Below, piece after piece: positions 10,240 to 21,187 of a DNA stretch of 64,000 bases. Below the pieces are notes generated by a model. It made no database searches, was not told the origin of the DNA, and saw only the letters and a program-made list of their open reading frames with translations. Location: assembly GCA_019316985.1 (NCBI GenBank), contig CP079215.1, forward strand, positions 1,488,001 through 1,552,000. The letters are read 5' to 3'. This stretch comes from Paraniabella defluvii (GTDB lineage Bacteria; Bacteroidota; Bacteroidia; Chitinophagales; Chitinophagaceae). A program made the translations under genes and the position numbers. Numbering within the stretch: position 1 is the first letter of the stretch; every line of letters starts with the position of its first letter.

Positions 10240-10903
10240 ATGACAGCACTTAGCGTGGAGGCGTTTGGCCAATTGGCAGAACAGGGGCTTACGATCGTTG
10301 ATATCCGGGACACCGCAATTCTGAAACAGGGCTTTGTAAAAGGCAGTATTTCCCTTTGTTCTCCATCGATATTTGGCGTCTATCTCGGTTTCTTTTCCGG
10401 GTTTTCACTCAGCTCGGGCCCTACACCACTGTTATTGGTGGGAGAGCCCTCTCAAAATTTGGAACCCTTTTTAAAGGCGCTGCCCGATGGCTCAGGTGAT
10501 CGCATAAAGGGATACCTGCAGGGTGGCTTTGAAGCCTGGGAAAAAGCCGGGGAACCCGTAGATATGATTATTGATGTGGAGGCGGATGAGCTGATGATGG
10601 ACATTCCATTTGACGATAACCTCGTGGTGATGGATATACGCCCCGCTATCAGCTTTGGAGATGGCCATTTGAAGGATGCCGTTAGTTTGCCGCTGGCTCA
10701 AATGCAGGACCCCTGAGAATTTCTGCAATTGAAGAAACTGATAACCTGTACCTGGTAGGAGAAAACAACGAGGAAACTTTTTTAGCTGCCACCCTCTTAA
10801 AAAAACAGGATATTCATAATCTGCGCGTAGTACTGGGAGGTTGGGAAGCGATACAATCGGAGAAAAAGCGGAAATTGTAAAGGAGCCCGATGTATTAAAT
10901 TAG
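10240..10903 (+). CDS. Tandem rhodanese-like protein lacking catalytic cysteines (two frameshifts)
   Basis: About 221 residues in two rhodanese-like halves. Half one: LTIVDIRDTAILKQGFVKGS, then PLLLVGEPSQN and LQGGFEAWEKAGEPV. Half two: NLVVMDIRPAISFGDGHLKDAVSLPL, then NLYLVGENNEE and VLGGWEAI. In active rhodaneses the loop after the central strand begins with Cys; here both loops read LVGE, so no persulfide-forming Cys is present. The layout resembles the rhodanese repeats at the end of MBL-rhodanese proteins, without the MBL domain. Frame breaks lie near 10710 and 10862-10866. Pairing with the ArsR gene upstream suggests a sensor or scaffold in sulfur or redox signalling; this is inference. 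Confidence 0.8.
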
Positions 10904-10968
10904 GTAACAGCAAACCGGAGGTTACAATAATTTTATCTCATACCCATTAATATTTTAAGTAATTTCGT

Positions 10969-10998
10969 TGCCCCGGCAGTGCCGGGGGCAATTTTTTT
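10969..10998 (+). terminator. Rho-independent terminator
   Basis: TGCCCCGGC, loop AGT, GCCGGGGGCA, then ATTTTTTT. This strong hairpin with T-tract closes the ArsR-rhodanese unit and separates it from the arginine genes. Confidence 0.85.
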
Positions 10999-11019
10999 AT
11001 TTTCAATTTACAGGAAAGA

Positions 11020-12168
11020 ATGAATCTATTTGATGTTTATCCCTCAACAATGTAACTATCACCAAAGCTAAAGGATCTTATGTTTGGGATAGCGAAGGTA
11101 ACCAGTATTTAGACCTCTATGGCGGGCACGCTGTGATCAGCATTGGCCATACACATCCCCACTGGGTGCGACGCATTGAAGAGCAGCTGGAGAAAATCGC
11201 ATTCTATTCCAATTCTATTCAAAATCCCCTGCAAACAGACCTGGCTAAAAAGCTGGGCGAGGTATCGGGTAAAGAAGATTACAGCCTTTTCCTGTGCAAC
11301 TCGGGCGCCGAAGCCAATGAAAATGCTTTGAAAATGGCCTCTTTTCATACCGGCAGGAAAAAATAGTGGCCTTCAGCAAATCTTTTCACGGGCGTACCTC
11401 GCTGGCGGTAGCTGCAACGGATAACAAAATTATGTAGCACCGGTAAATGAAACCGGCAACGTAGATTTTCTTCCGTTTAATGACGAAGAAGCATTGGCTG
11501 CACATTTTGCTAAACATGGCAAAGAAATAGCTGCTGTGATCATTGAAGGTATACAAGGTGTGGGCGGCATTAATGTAGCCAGTGAGTCGTTCCTGCAACT
11601 GATCAGGTCTTTATGCGATAAATACGGGGCAGTGTACATTGCCGATGCGGTGCAATGCGGTTATGGCCGTAGCGGTAAATTTTTCAGCCACGATTTCGCA
11701 GGTGTAAATGCTGATATCTATTCAATGGCTAAAGGTATGGGTAATGGCTTCCCTATTGGCGGTATTATCATTGCACCTCATATTAAACCTAAACATTTTC
11801 AGTTAGGAACAACCTTTGGCGGCAACCACCTCGCTTGCGCTGCAGCCCTGGCGGTGCTGGAAGTAATGAAGGAAGAAAAACTGATGGGTAATACGGTAAT
11901 GACCGGTAAATACCTGCGCGATGAATTAAATGCCATCCCCGAAATACAGAATGTACGCGGACGTGGCTTAATGATAGGCTTTGATGTACCGGAGGAAATA
12001 GCCGCGCTGAAGAAAAACCTGTTAACGAATCAAAAGATTTTTACCGGTGAGGCTAAACCAAATGTAATCAGGTTACTACCTTCACTGGCACTGAAGAAGA
12101 AAGACGCTGAGCAGTTTATTGATGCAATAAAAGAAGAAATTGAAGCCTTTGCTGTAGCAGCAGAGTAA
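11020..12168 (+). CDS. argD: Acetyl/succinylornithine aminotransferase ArgD (three frameshifts)
   Basis: Class-III PLP aminotransferase, ~383 residues. It begins MNLFDVYPLNNVTITKAKG after one C is restored near 11042-11045. Family motifs are YLDLYGGHAVISIGHTHP, NSGAEANENALK, FHGRTSLAVAAT, the cofactor Asp in IADAVQCGYGRSG and the Schiff-base Lys in SMAKGMGNGFPIGG. In the arginine pathway it transaminates N-acyl-glutamate semialdehyde with glutamate. Further breaks lie in A runs near 11356-11362 and 11427-11430. It is first of five arginine genes on this strand, but a terminator-like hairpin follows it. Confidence 0.94.
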
Positions 12169-12246
12169 CTTTTTGTATCGATCGCTGGCATAGCTGTCAT
12201 CGGTCTTCGCATCGCCGGAGGTAGTGCATACATCAAACAGTATTGA

Positions 12247-12281
12247 AATGGTTCGTGCACACACACGAACCATTATTTTTT
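12247..12281 (+). terminator. Hairpin terminator after argD
   Basis: AATGGTTCGTG and CACGAACCATT pair around a six-base loop and are followed by ATTTTTTAG. It lies between argD and argF', so it may reduce or regulate read-through into the rest of the cluster. Confidence 0.75.
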
Positions 12282-12309
12282 AGAATATTAAAACTTTATC
12301 CATACGACC

Positions 12310-13287
12310 ATGTCACTTTTAAAAGGCAATACATTCATCAGTGCATTGGATGTTACCGACATCAACGCGCTAGCGGCCAAAGCGCTGGCTTATAAAGCTG
12401 CTCCTTTAACTGATAAAAAACTGGGAGAAGGTAAACGCATCGGGTGCCTGTTTCTTAACCCAAGCATGCGTACCCGCCTAAGCACGCAAATTGCAGCGCA
12501 GAACCTGGGGATGGAGGCCATTGTATTTAATGTGGGTAATGAAGGCTGGCAACTGGAGTTTGAGGAAGAAGCCATTATGAGTGGTAAAACAGTAGAGCAC
12601 GTAAAAGACGCTGCACCCATTTTCGGGAAATATTTCGATATACTGGCCATCCGTACTTTTCCCTCGTTGGTAAACAAAGAAGATGATTACAGCGAGCTTT
12701 ATATTAACCAGTTTATAAAATATGCGGGTTTGCCGGTAGTAAGCCTCGAAAGTGCTACCCTTCACCCTTTACAAAGCCTTACCGATGTAATTACTATAAA
12801 AGAAACATTTAAAGAACAGCGTAAACCCAAAGTAGTATTAACATGGGCCCCGCATGTAAAGCCTTTGCCACAGTGTGTGGCCAATAGCTTTGCACAATGG
12901 ATGAATGAATGGGGAGAAGTAGATTTTGTGGTAACACACCCCGAAGACTATGAACTGGACACAAAGTTTACCGGCAATGCACCCATTATTTACAACCAGG
13001 ATGAAGCATTGAAAGATGCCGATTACGTATACGTAAAAAACTGGAGCACCTATAATGATTACGGTAAAATTTATAGCAATGAACCCGAGTGGATGCTGAC
13101 ACAGGAAAAACTAAAGCTTACCAACCCCGCAAATGGCGGGGCTAAAATAATGCATTGCCTGCCCGTACGCAGAAACGTAGAGCTGAGCGATGAAATATTG
13201 GACAGCCCTAACAGCATCGTTACCCAGGAAGCCGGCAACAGGGTGTGGGCAGCACAAGCAGTATTGAGTGAGCTGTTGAAAAAGTAA
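12310..13287 (+). CDS. argF': N-acyl-ornithine carbamoyltransferase (AOTC/SOTC type)
   Basis: Intact, 325 residues. The carbamoyl-phosphate motif is present as NPSMRTRLS (residues ~50-58), with HPLQSLTDV and the C-terminal HCLPVRRNVE signature of acyl-ornithine transcarbamylases in place of the ordinary ornithine enzyme. It transfers a carbamoyl group to N-acetyl- or N-succinyl-ornithine. The Bacteroides fragilis enzyme uses the succinyl substrate; a Pro versus Glu residue near position 90 is reported to set the choice. Here the nearby segment reads SGKTVEH (residues 91-97), apparently with Val at that spot, so I cannot assign the acyl group. Flanked by argD and argB. Confidence 0.93.
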   Translation: MSLLKGNTFISALDVTDINALAAKALAYKAAPLTDKKLGEGKRIGCLFLNPSMRTRLSTQIAAQNLGMEAIVFNVGNEGWQLEFEEEAIMSGKTVEHVKDAAPIFGKYFDILAIRTFPSLVNKEDDYSELYINQFIKYAGLPVVSLESATLHPLQSLTDVITIKETFKEQRKPKVVLTWAPHVKPLPQCVANSFAQWMNEWGEVDFVVTHPEDYELDTKFTGNAPIIYNQDEALKDADYVYVKNWSTYNDYGKIYSNEPEWMLTQEKLKLTNPANGGAKIMHCLPVRRNVELSDEILDSPNSIVTQEAGNRVWAAQAVLSELLKK

Positions 13288-13305
13288 CCTTGGCCGATCG
13301 CCTTC

Positions 13306-13332
13306 AATTCTTGGGACAGTGTCCCAAGAATT
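13306..13332. repeat. Perfect 13-bp inverted repeat between argF' and argB
   Basis: AATTCTTGGGACA and TGTCCCAAGAATT are perfect reverse complements around a single G. It is too tight for a stable RNA hairpin loop, no T-tract follows, and the symmetry suggests a DNA-level site (operator or repeat end) 30 bases before argB. No second copy is obvious nearby. Confidence 0.7.
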
Positions 13333-13362
13333 CAAAACAGAAGTAATTTATATAAAAGAAAA

Positions 13363-14173
13363 ATGTCAGAAACTCTCTTTGTAGTAAAAATAGGTGGTAA
13401 CGTTATTGACAACCCTGATGCATTGCATGCCTTTCTAAAAGACTTTGCAATGGTAAAGGGCCATAAGATACTGATCCACGGAGGAGGTAAGATTGCTACC
13501 AAAATAGGCGACCAGCTGGGTATTACATCTAAATATATTAACGGGCGCCGTATTACAGATGACGACACCATTGATATTGTAACTATGGTGTATGGCGGGC
13601 TGGTTAATAAAAAAATAGTGGCCCGGCTACAAGCCCTGCAAACCAATGCTATTGGTTTAACCGGTGCCGATGCCAATATGATACCGGCCACAAAAAGGCC
13701 GCTGAAGGTGATTGACGGAGCAAGCGTTGATTTTGGCTGGGTGGGCGATGTAGATCATTCAAAATTTGAGGGCCGGAATTTAAGGCTGCTGATTGACAAT
13801 GGCTTTACGCCTGTGTTTGCACCACTCACGCATGACGGGCAGGGCCATATTTTAAATACCAATGCCGACACCATTGCCTCTACCCTGGCAGTGGGTTTAT
13901 CTTCATTGTATGATGTACGCTTGATTTATTGTTTCGAAAAAAAAAGGGGTATTGGAAAACGTGGATAACGATGACTCTGTAATAAGAAATATCAACAAGG
14001 AAAAGTACCGGCAACTACTGGCTGAGAACAAATTATTTGAAGGCATCCTTCCCAAAATAGATAACGCTTTTGACGCTATTAATGCCGGTGTAAAAGAAGT
14101 ATTGATTGGCCACGCAGCTGATTTGGTTCAAAACACTACTGAAGCAACTGCAGGAACATTAATTACCCGCTAA
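13363..14173 (+). CDS. argB: N-acetyl/succinylglutamate kinase ArgB (one frameshift)
   Basis: Amino-acid-kinase fold, ~269 residues. Motifs: N-terminal VVKIGGNVIDN, phosphate loop LIHGGGKIATKIGDQLG, NGRRITDDDTIDIV, GLTGADANMI and NTNADTIASTLAVGL. It phosphorylates the N-acyl-glutamate gamma carboxylate. The break is in a nine-A run near 13937-13945; removing one A yields the expected FEKKGVLENV junction, so this is an insertion, unlike most breaks here. The stop TAA shares its last A with the argE start (TAATG), so the two are translationally coupled. Confidence 0.94.
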
Positions 14174-15236
14174 TGAGTGAGCAAGCATTATACAGCAGCG
14201 CTGTAGCGCTATTAAAGCAACTGATACGAACTTCCAGCTTCAGCAAAGAGGAAGATCAAACAGCGGCACATATTAAGAACCACTTAGCGCAATTTGGTAT
14301 TATAGCTGAACAGCTGGGAAACAATATTATTGCTAAAAATAAATTTTTCGATCCTGCCAAGCCTACTGTACTGCTCAACTCGCATCATGATACGGTAAAA
14401 CCTAATCCCAACTACACTTTAGATCCCTTCGATCCTATTGAGAAGGACGGAAAGCTGTTTGGACTGGGAAGCAATGATGCGGGGGTGCCTGGTGTCGTTG
14501 ATAGCTACTTTTATCCATTTTTATGAAGCGCCCTCTTTACCATACAATGTAATGCTGGTGGCCAGTGCGGAAGAAGAGATATCGGGGTATAACGGAATTG
14601 AAGCAGTTAAAAGAACTACCGCCTGTTGATTTTGCTATCGTGGGTGAACCCACCTTAATGCAAATGGCTGTTGCCGAAAGAGGCCTGATGGTATTAGACG
14701 CTGTTGCCCGTGGCCAGGCCGGGCATGCTGCCCGTAACGAAGGCGATAATGCTATCAGCAAAGCCATTAAAGATATTCAATGGTTTCATACCTACCAGTT
14801 TGATAAAGTATCGCCTTTGCTGGGCCCTAACAAAATGTCGGTAACGGTAATTGAAACCGAAAATAAAGCACATAACGTAGTGCCTGCTATCTGTAAATAT
14901 GTGGTTGATGTAAGAGTAAATGAACTGTACACTTTTGATGAAGTGATTGCAGCAATTGAACAGCATGTGCAAAGTGAGATCAGGCCCCGGTCTACGCGTT
15001 TAAAATCTACTTCCATTGCTACCGATCATCCCATCATTCAGGCGGGACTGGCAATGGGCAAAACTATGTACGGCTCTCCTACTACCTCCGACAAGGCCTT
15101 AATGCCCTTTCCCGCTTTAAAAATGGGCCCCGGTGATAGCGCCCGCAGCCATTCTGCCGACGAGTTTATTTACCTGGAAGAAATCGAAAAAGGGATAGCG
15201 GAGTATATCGAAATAGTAAGGAGGTTAATGCTTTAA
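14173..15236 (+). CDS. argE: M20 family N-acyl-ornithine/citrulline deacylase ArgE (two frameshifts)
   Basis: Zinc peptidase-family M20, ~354 residues. The metal ligand motif LLNSHHDTVKP, GLGSNDAGG, the general-base motif SAEEEISG and the dimerisation-domain GQAGHAARNEG are visible. The C-terminal MGPGDSARSHSADEFI carries the last His ligand. It removes the acyl group from N-acyl-citrulline/ornithine in a linear arginine pathway. Breaks lie in the G run at 14478-14482 and near 14607-14612; each is repaired by one base. The start overlaps the argB stop by one base. Placement next to an acyl-ornithine transcarbamylase supports an acyl-citrulline substrate. Confidence 0.92.
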
Positions 15237-15395
15237 TTACAGGCCTTTCACCGACAAAAACGTTATGCTAAATTGAAAGAAAATATACTGGCTTAAACAA
15301 ATAAATCAATAAGTTCATCGAATGAATAAAACCGGGTTAATTTTCCTTCCGATGACACAAACCAGTAACCAATAACCCTGAAACTTGTAATTCAA

Positions 15396-16729
15396 ATGAA
15401 ACTCTGGCAAAAAGATACAGCAGCGCTTAAAGAAGTAGAAACTTTTACAGTTGGTAAAGACAGGAAATGGACCTGTACCTGGCTCCGTTTGATGTGCTGG
15501 GCTCGCTGGCCCATACCCGCATGCTGGAATCGGTTGGCTTATTAGACAAAAAAGACCTGGGCGATCTTCAGGCGGCTTTAAAAGAAATCTACCGGCAAAT
15601 CGAAAAAGGCGATTTTACGCTGCAGGACAATGTGGAGGACATTCATTCGCAGGTGGAATTGCTGCTTACCCAAAAACTGGGCGATGCGGGCAAAAAAATA
15701 CATAGCGCCCGAAGCCGTAACGACCAGGTGCTGGTGGATATCAAGCTCTTTCTGCGTAGCGAAATTGAAAGCATCGTGAATGCCATTCTCCCGTTTTTGA
15801 ACTGCTGCAAAACCAGAGCGAAAAATTTAAGGATCATTTATACCCTGGCTATACGCATTTACAACTAGCCATGCCGTCTTCTTTTGGCCTGTGGTTTGGC
15901 GCTTATGCCGAAAGCCTGGTAGATGATATGCAAACCCTCAAGGCAGCATTTGAAGTGGTGAATAAAAACCCGCTGGGTTCAGCTGCAGGCTACGGCTCTT
16001 CCTTCCCTATCAACCGGCAAATGACCACCGACCTGTTGGGCTTCTCCAGCCTTAATTATAATGTGGTGTATGCCCAGATGGGGCGGGGCAAAGCAGAGCG
16101 TATTGTAGCGCAGGCCCTGGCGAATATCGCCGATACATTATCGAGACTGAGCATGGACATGACCTTGTACCTGAACCAGAATTTCGCTTTTGTAAGCTTC
16201 CCTGCTGAATTAACCACCGGCAGCAGCATTATGCCTCATAAAAAGAACCCTGATGTATTTGAACTCATCCGCTCTCATTGCAACCGTATCAAAGCATTGC
16301 CTAATGAGATAACAATGATGACCACTAACCTGCCCTCGGGCTATCACCGGGATCTGCAGTTATTGAAAGAACATTTATTCCCGGCTTTTAAAGTATTAAA
16401 AGATTGCATTGAAATGGCAGGCCTGATGCTCTCCAATATCTATAAAAAAAAATATACTGGCAGATGAAAAGTATAAATACCTGTTTACAGTAGACCTGGT
16501 AAACCAATTGGTATTACAGGGTGTTACTTTCCGTGATGCCTATATACAGGTAGGCAGATCGGTAGAAGATGGCACTTATAAAGTACCCGAACAAACGCCC
16601 ATCAGCAATCCGCATGAAGGGTCTGTTCAAAATCTCTGTACAAAAGAAATTAAGCTTTTAATGGATAAAGCCATAAGCGATTTCAATTTCGAAAAAGTAC
16701 ATTCTGCCATCCAAAGCCTGTTACAATAA
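15396..16729 (+). CDS. argH: Argininosuccinate lyase ArgH (three frameshifts)
   Basis: Fumarase/aspartase superfamily, ~445 residues; cleaves argininosuccinate to arginine and fumarate. The start MKLWQKDTAALKEVETFTVGKD is the short Bacteroidota N-terminus. Motifs: DIHSQVELLLTQKLG, HSARSRNDQVLVDIKL, YPGYTHLQLAMPSSFG and the superfamily signature GSSIMPHKKNPDVFEL in the mobile active-site loop. Breaks near 15463, 15797 and 16448 (A run) each need one base. argG and argC are not in the window. A 160-base gap without a visible gene separates it from argE. Confidence 0.94.
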
Positions 16730-16739
16730 ATCATTTGCA

Positions 16740-16772
16740 AAAGAGCCGGGAAATATCAGCCCGGCTCTTTAA
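16740..16772. terminator. Hairpin terminator after argH
   Basis: AAGAGCCGGG and CCCGGCTCTT form a ten-base-pair stem around a nine-base loop. The genes on either side converge, and on the minus strand the stem is followed by CTCTTTTG, so it may serve both. Confidence 0.8.
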
Positions 16773-16785
16773 GTTATGTTCCCAC

Positions 16786-17177
16786 TCATTTCAATCGCTC
16801 CAATACACCTTTTCTCTTCACCAGGTTTTTATAATCCCATTGAATGTCGCGGGCCTTTTTCAGCCAGCGTTTCAGATCCTTTATATTAATCTGCTCTTTA
16901 GATACATAAGTAACAGAAGCATCTTTAAACTTCCCGGTGCCGGGTATTAAAAGCGGCTCATCAAAATCTGCCCGCTCCAGAACATTAAACGAAGCCCTGC
17001 CTTCAGCTTGCTATAGCCCGCCACAGGATTTCCATCTAAAAACCAAACGGGGTGCGCATGCCAAATTTTGCTTTCCGCTTCCGGTAATGCTTTATCAATC
17101 TGTAGGGCCAGCTCGTTGCAGATGGCCGCATCACCGGCGGTTTGAGCCCTGTTATATAATTCAATTTCTTTATGCAT
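16786..17177 (-). CDS. DUF1801 domain protein (one frameshift)
   Basis: About 130 residues: MHKEIELYNRAQTAGD, ESKIWHAHPVWFLDGNPVAGY, LRLMFWSGADF and a Lys-rich C-terminus ending GVLERLK. This matches the DUF1801/YdhG-like fold, a small cytoplasmic family of unknown biochemical role. The frame breaks near 16965 in a G run; the second frame supplies the normal C-terminal half (LLIPGTGKFKDASVTYV). I use ATG 17177 since the upstream in-frame sequence runs into the next promoter region. Confidence 0.82.
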
Positions 17178-17290
17178 GTTGCCTTTTGTATGGAAATTTA
17201 CACCTTTTATAAAAAGTTGGCGCCATAACTGTAACATTCTGGGAATCTTTACGATTACTAATAATCATGTTTATCGTATCCAAACCACCA

Positions 17291-20102
17291 ATGAGACATT
17301 TTTTGTATTTGCTAACTGTAGTTGCAGGCCTCTTAGTTTCGGCTTCATCATTTGCACAAGGTTCTGTAAAGGGCAAACTGGTGGACGCAACTACCCAAAA
17401 GCCTTTATATATGGCTACGGTGACCGTATTCCAGGCACAGGACACCTCTTTAGTTACGTACAGACTGAGCGCAGAAGATGGGAGCTTTAAACTGCCCGGA
17501 CTTGCACCCAACAAGCCTTATCGTATCCTTGTTTCTTTTAGCGGCTATGCCGTTCATCGCCAGCCGTTTCAGTTGAAAACAGATTCGTTAGACATAGATC
17601 TCGGGGTCATTACCCTGCATCCGGCAGCCACCCAGCTGGACGAAGTATTGGTAATTGCTGAGAGGCCTCCCATGGTGATCAGGAGAGACACGGTAGAGTT
17701 CAACGCCAATGCCTTTAAAACCTTACCCAATGCAATGGTGGAAGACCTGCTAAAAAAATTGCCGGGTGTACAGGTAGATAAACAGGGCAATATTATGGTA
17801 AATGGCAAGCGCGTAAACCGGATATTGGTAGATGGCAAAAATTTCTTTGGCAGCGATCCTAAAATGGCTTCGCGCAACCTGCCCTCTAATGTTATCGATA
17901 AAATACAGGTAACCGATGATAAAGATGAGTTACTGGAGCGTGGCGATGACAACCTGAATAATGTAGGCAAGGTTATTAATCTTACCTTTAAAAAAGGCGT
18001 AAAGAAAGGGCTCTTTGGTAAGGCCTATGGCGGTGGCGGATCGGGTATTAACGGCGGACGTTATGAAGGAGGCGCCATTGCCAACATGTTCAGAGATACG
18101 CTGCAGGTAAGCCTTCTGGGATACACCAATAATTTAAACCGCCCTGGCTTTGGATGGTCAGACCTTATGCAAACCGGGGGCTTCAACGCAACCGCGATGT
18201 AAGCGGCAGCGGCAACAACAGCAGTAACAATTCCAATTTTGGATCTAATATCAGCATCAACGGTATTAACTTCGGAGGGATGTCCCGCCTGGGTGGGGTA
18301 ACCACCAGTAACGGGCTGGGCTTTAACCTCAATCATTCTCCCAACAATAAAAAGCTTTTTTTGCGCAATATTACCTGGGGCGGTGAAAACAGACCTGGAA
18401 ACCAACACCACAACAAAAATCACAAATGGAGATACGATTATCACTAACCGTTCTTTGTATGATGCCCAGGTAAAGGGACTCACCCACACCCTTGGTGCAG
18501 GCATTAACCTTAAGCCCGATACGGTAACCACTATCAACGCTACCGCCAATTATATACTGGCTACCGAAAGAACCAACAGTACCAATAATCAAAATGGCGA
18601 GAATAATTTTTGGGTATGCTGAACGAAGGTATGGTGGGTATCAATGGTAAAACAGGCAATAATATATTCAGGGAAAACTTTTCGATCACCCGTTTATCTA
18701 AAAAGAAAACAGGGCGGCGTGTGTCATTGGCACAGGGGCTCACCTGGAACAGCCGGTCGGTAGATAACTATACCGATGCCGAAATCAATTACCGCCAACC
18801 CAGGCAGTACGACAGCCTGATCAACCAGTTGAGGCAGGAACGTGTGCCCACCTGGTTTGCTTATGCAGGTATCAACTATAGGGAACCACTTGCTAAAAAG
18901 CTCTTCCTTCGTGCGGGAGCCCGTTACGAATATGAAAATTTAAAGAACGACATAACTACCCTGGATAAACAAGGCGCTGTTTACAATACAAGGAACAATG
19001 AGCTAAGCAGCGATTTCTCAAGGAATAGTAATCGCTATTACTTAAGCACCGGGCTGGAATTAAAATTAAAAGACCTGGCAATTACTCCTGGTGTGCGATA
19101 CCAATACCAGCAGTTTGACAACAAGCTTTCTTTTTAACCAACCCCGTTGTACAAAGATTAAATAATGTGCTGCCACAATTAGAAATCACTTATCGTAAGC
19201 TTACGGTAAATTATAACAGGGATATCGTATTACCTGATTATACGTATATGATACCGGTGAGAAATAATACCAATCCATACCAGGTTAATTTAGGCAACAC
19301 CGATCTGTTGCCTGCAATCATGGACAGGGTATATATGAATTTGAACACCTTCAATCCTAAAAACAATTTGAATGTGTGGAGCTGGGCTGAAGCCTGGGTT
19401 GCAAATAATGATGTAGTGCAAAGCATTACTATGGATCAAAGCGGCTTACAAACTATTAAACCTATTAATGCCGACGGCAGTAAGCGCATTGCCGCCAACT
19501 TTGGATTGAACCAGGACATCAAATACAAAAACAGCTTTATTTTCTCATGGAATGTAGGCACCTGGACAGAATACCGGGAAAATCCCTTTATCTATAATAA
19601 CGAAGGGAGTAAACAAAGAAGGCTGATCAGCAATATATGGAGCAATATAGGATTTAACTGGGACGACAAGCTGGAGCTAAACCCCGCTTACTCCTTCTCC
19701 TATATGAATGTAACCAATACCAATAAACTGTTTAAAACACAAAGCAGCTTTGATCAAACTATAGGTATTGAGACCATCATGCGCTATATCAAGCACGTGA
19801 TCTTCGATAGCGAGCTACGTTATCTTAATAACAATGCTTTTGCCAACCCGGAGTATCGCCGCATGTTTATGTGGAATGCCGGTGTTAATTTTACTTTCTT
19901 TAAAGACGAAAGAGCCGTGTTAAGGGTATTCGCTAACGATATCTTAAATCAAACCCGCAATACCGATATCATTCCCAATCAAAATACCGTACGAACCGTT
20001 TACAGCAATGTATTAGGGCAATACTTTATGGCCACTTTTACTTATAACCTGCGGCCATCGGGCGCTAAAGGAAAAGTAGGCGGTGGCTGGTCTTTATTTT
20101 AA
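17291..20102 (+). CDS. Outer-membrane beta-barrel protein with CarboxypepD_reg domain (four frameshifts)
   Basis: About 940 residues. Signal peptide MRHFLYLLTVVAGLLVSASS, then a carboxypeptidase-regulatory-like beta-sandwich (VKGKLVDATTQKPLYMATVTV). A plug-like region follows (FNANAFKTLPNAMVEDLLKK, LPGVQVDKQGNIMVNGKRV), then a long Asn-rich barrel. This is the SusC-like/OMP_b-brl_3 group seen in Bacteroidota. No SusD partner adjoins, so the substrate is unknown. Frame breaks lie near 18187, 18390, 18614 and 19134. A paralogue of the same layout lies at 55469-58415. A start at 17267, eight codons upstream, is possible. Confidence 0.9.
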
Positions 20103-20105
20103 AGC

Positions 20106-21102
20106 TTAAACAACAAGCGCCCCGCGGGTAGCAGGCTGTTCCCCTTTATTTAAAGTTGCTACGCTATCCAGCGTTACTGTAGCAATTTGCGCCAAAGCTT
20201 CTTTTGTAAAAAACGCCTGGTGGGCGGTAACCAATACATTGGGAAAACTCATCAGGCGTTGTATCATATCATCCTGTATAATATGGGTAGAAAGATCTTT
20301 AAAGAAGAGCTTTTCTTCCTGCTCATAAACATCTATACCCAGGTAGCCGATATGACCGGTTTTTAAGGCGTCTATCACATCTTTGGTATCTATTAGCTTC
20401 CCCCGACCCGTGTTGATGATCATCACGCCTTTCTTCATATAAGATATCGTGTTTTTATCGATCAAGTGGGTTGTCTGTTCGGTCAGCGGGCAGTGCAGGG
20501 AGATAATATCGCTTTGTTGCAGCAGCTCTATTAATGGCAAAATGCCACTCCCGCCGCTTCCAGGTCTTTGTCTGCAATCAGATCAAAGGCCAGTACCTTG
20601 CAGCCCATCCCCAGCATTATCCTGCAAAAAGCTTTTCCTATATTACCGGTGCCAATTACCCCTACCGTTTTCTGATACAGGTTAAAACCCAATAATCCCT
20701 GTAAGGAAAAGTTCTGCTCGCGTACCCGGTTATATGCTTTATGCGTTTTGCGGTTCAGCGTCATAACCATCGCCAGCGCGTGTTCTGCAACGGCCTCCGG
20801 CGAGTAGGCCGGTACACGGCACACCCTGATACCCAATTCGCGCGCAGCCTCTATATTCAGGTTATTAAAACCGGCACATCTCAGCGCTATCATTTTTACC
20901 CCTTTTGCAGCCAGGGCCTCCAACACCTGCCTGTTCAGCTTGTCGTTTACAAATGCACAGATCACCGTGCTGTTCTGCACCATTTCCACCGTAGGTGCAC
21001 TTAACTCTGTATCAAAAATTCAAATTCGAACCCGTATGCTTCATTGGCATGCAGGAAGCTTTCTTTATCGTACGGCTTCGCAGAAAAGAATGTAATTTTC
21101 AA
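20106..21102 (-). CDS. D-2-hydroxyacid dehydrogenase, D-lactate dehydrogenase type (two frameshifts)
   Basis: About 332 residues. Visible are the N-terminal LKITFFSAKPYDKESF, LRCAGFNNLN, the NAD-binding GVIGTGNIGKAFCRI, IINTGRGKLIDT, the Glu/Asp region GIDVYEQEEKLFF and the catalytic His in LVTAHQAFFTKEAL. This set matches the fermentative LdhA/D-LDH group, which reduces pyruvate with NADH. Breaks lie near 20545 (missing T) and 21015. The start seems to be TTG at 21102, or an ATG spoiled by an indel. It is convergent with the outer-membrane barrel gene, only three bases from its stop. Confidence 0.92.
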
Positions 21103-21187
21103 TGTAGAAGGTTGTAAATTAAAAAAGCAAATTTAGTACTCTGCGCTATATGACCGTCTCCGGCACAGTTTTGTATTATTAAAGCGT

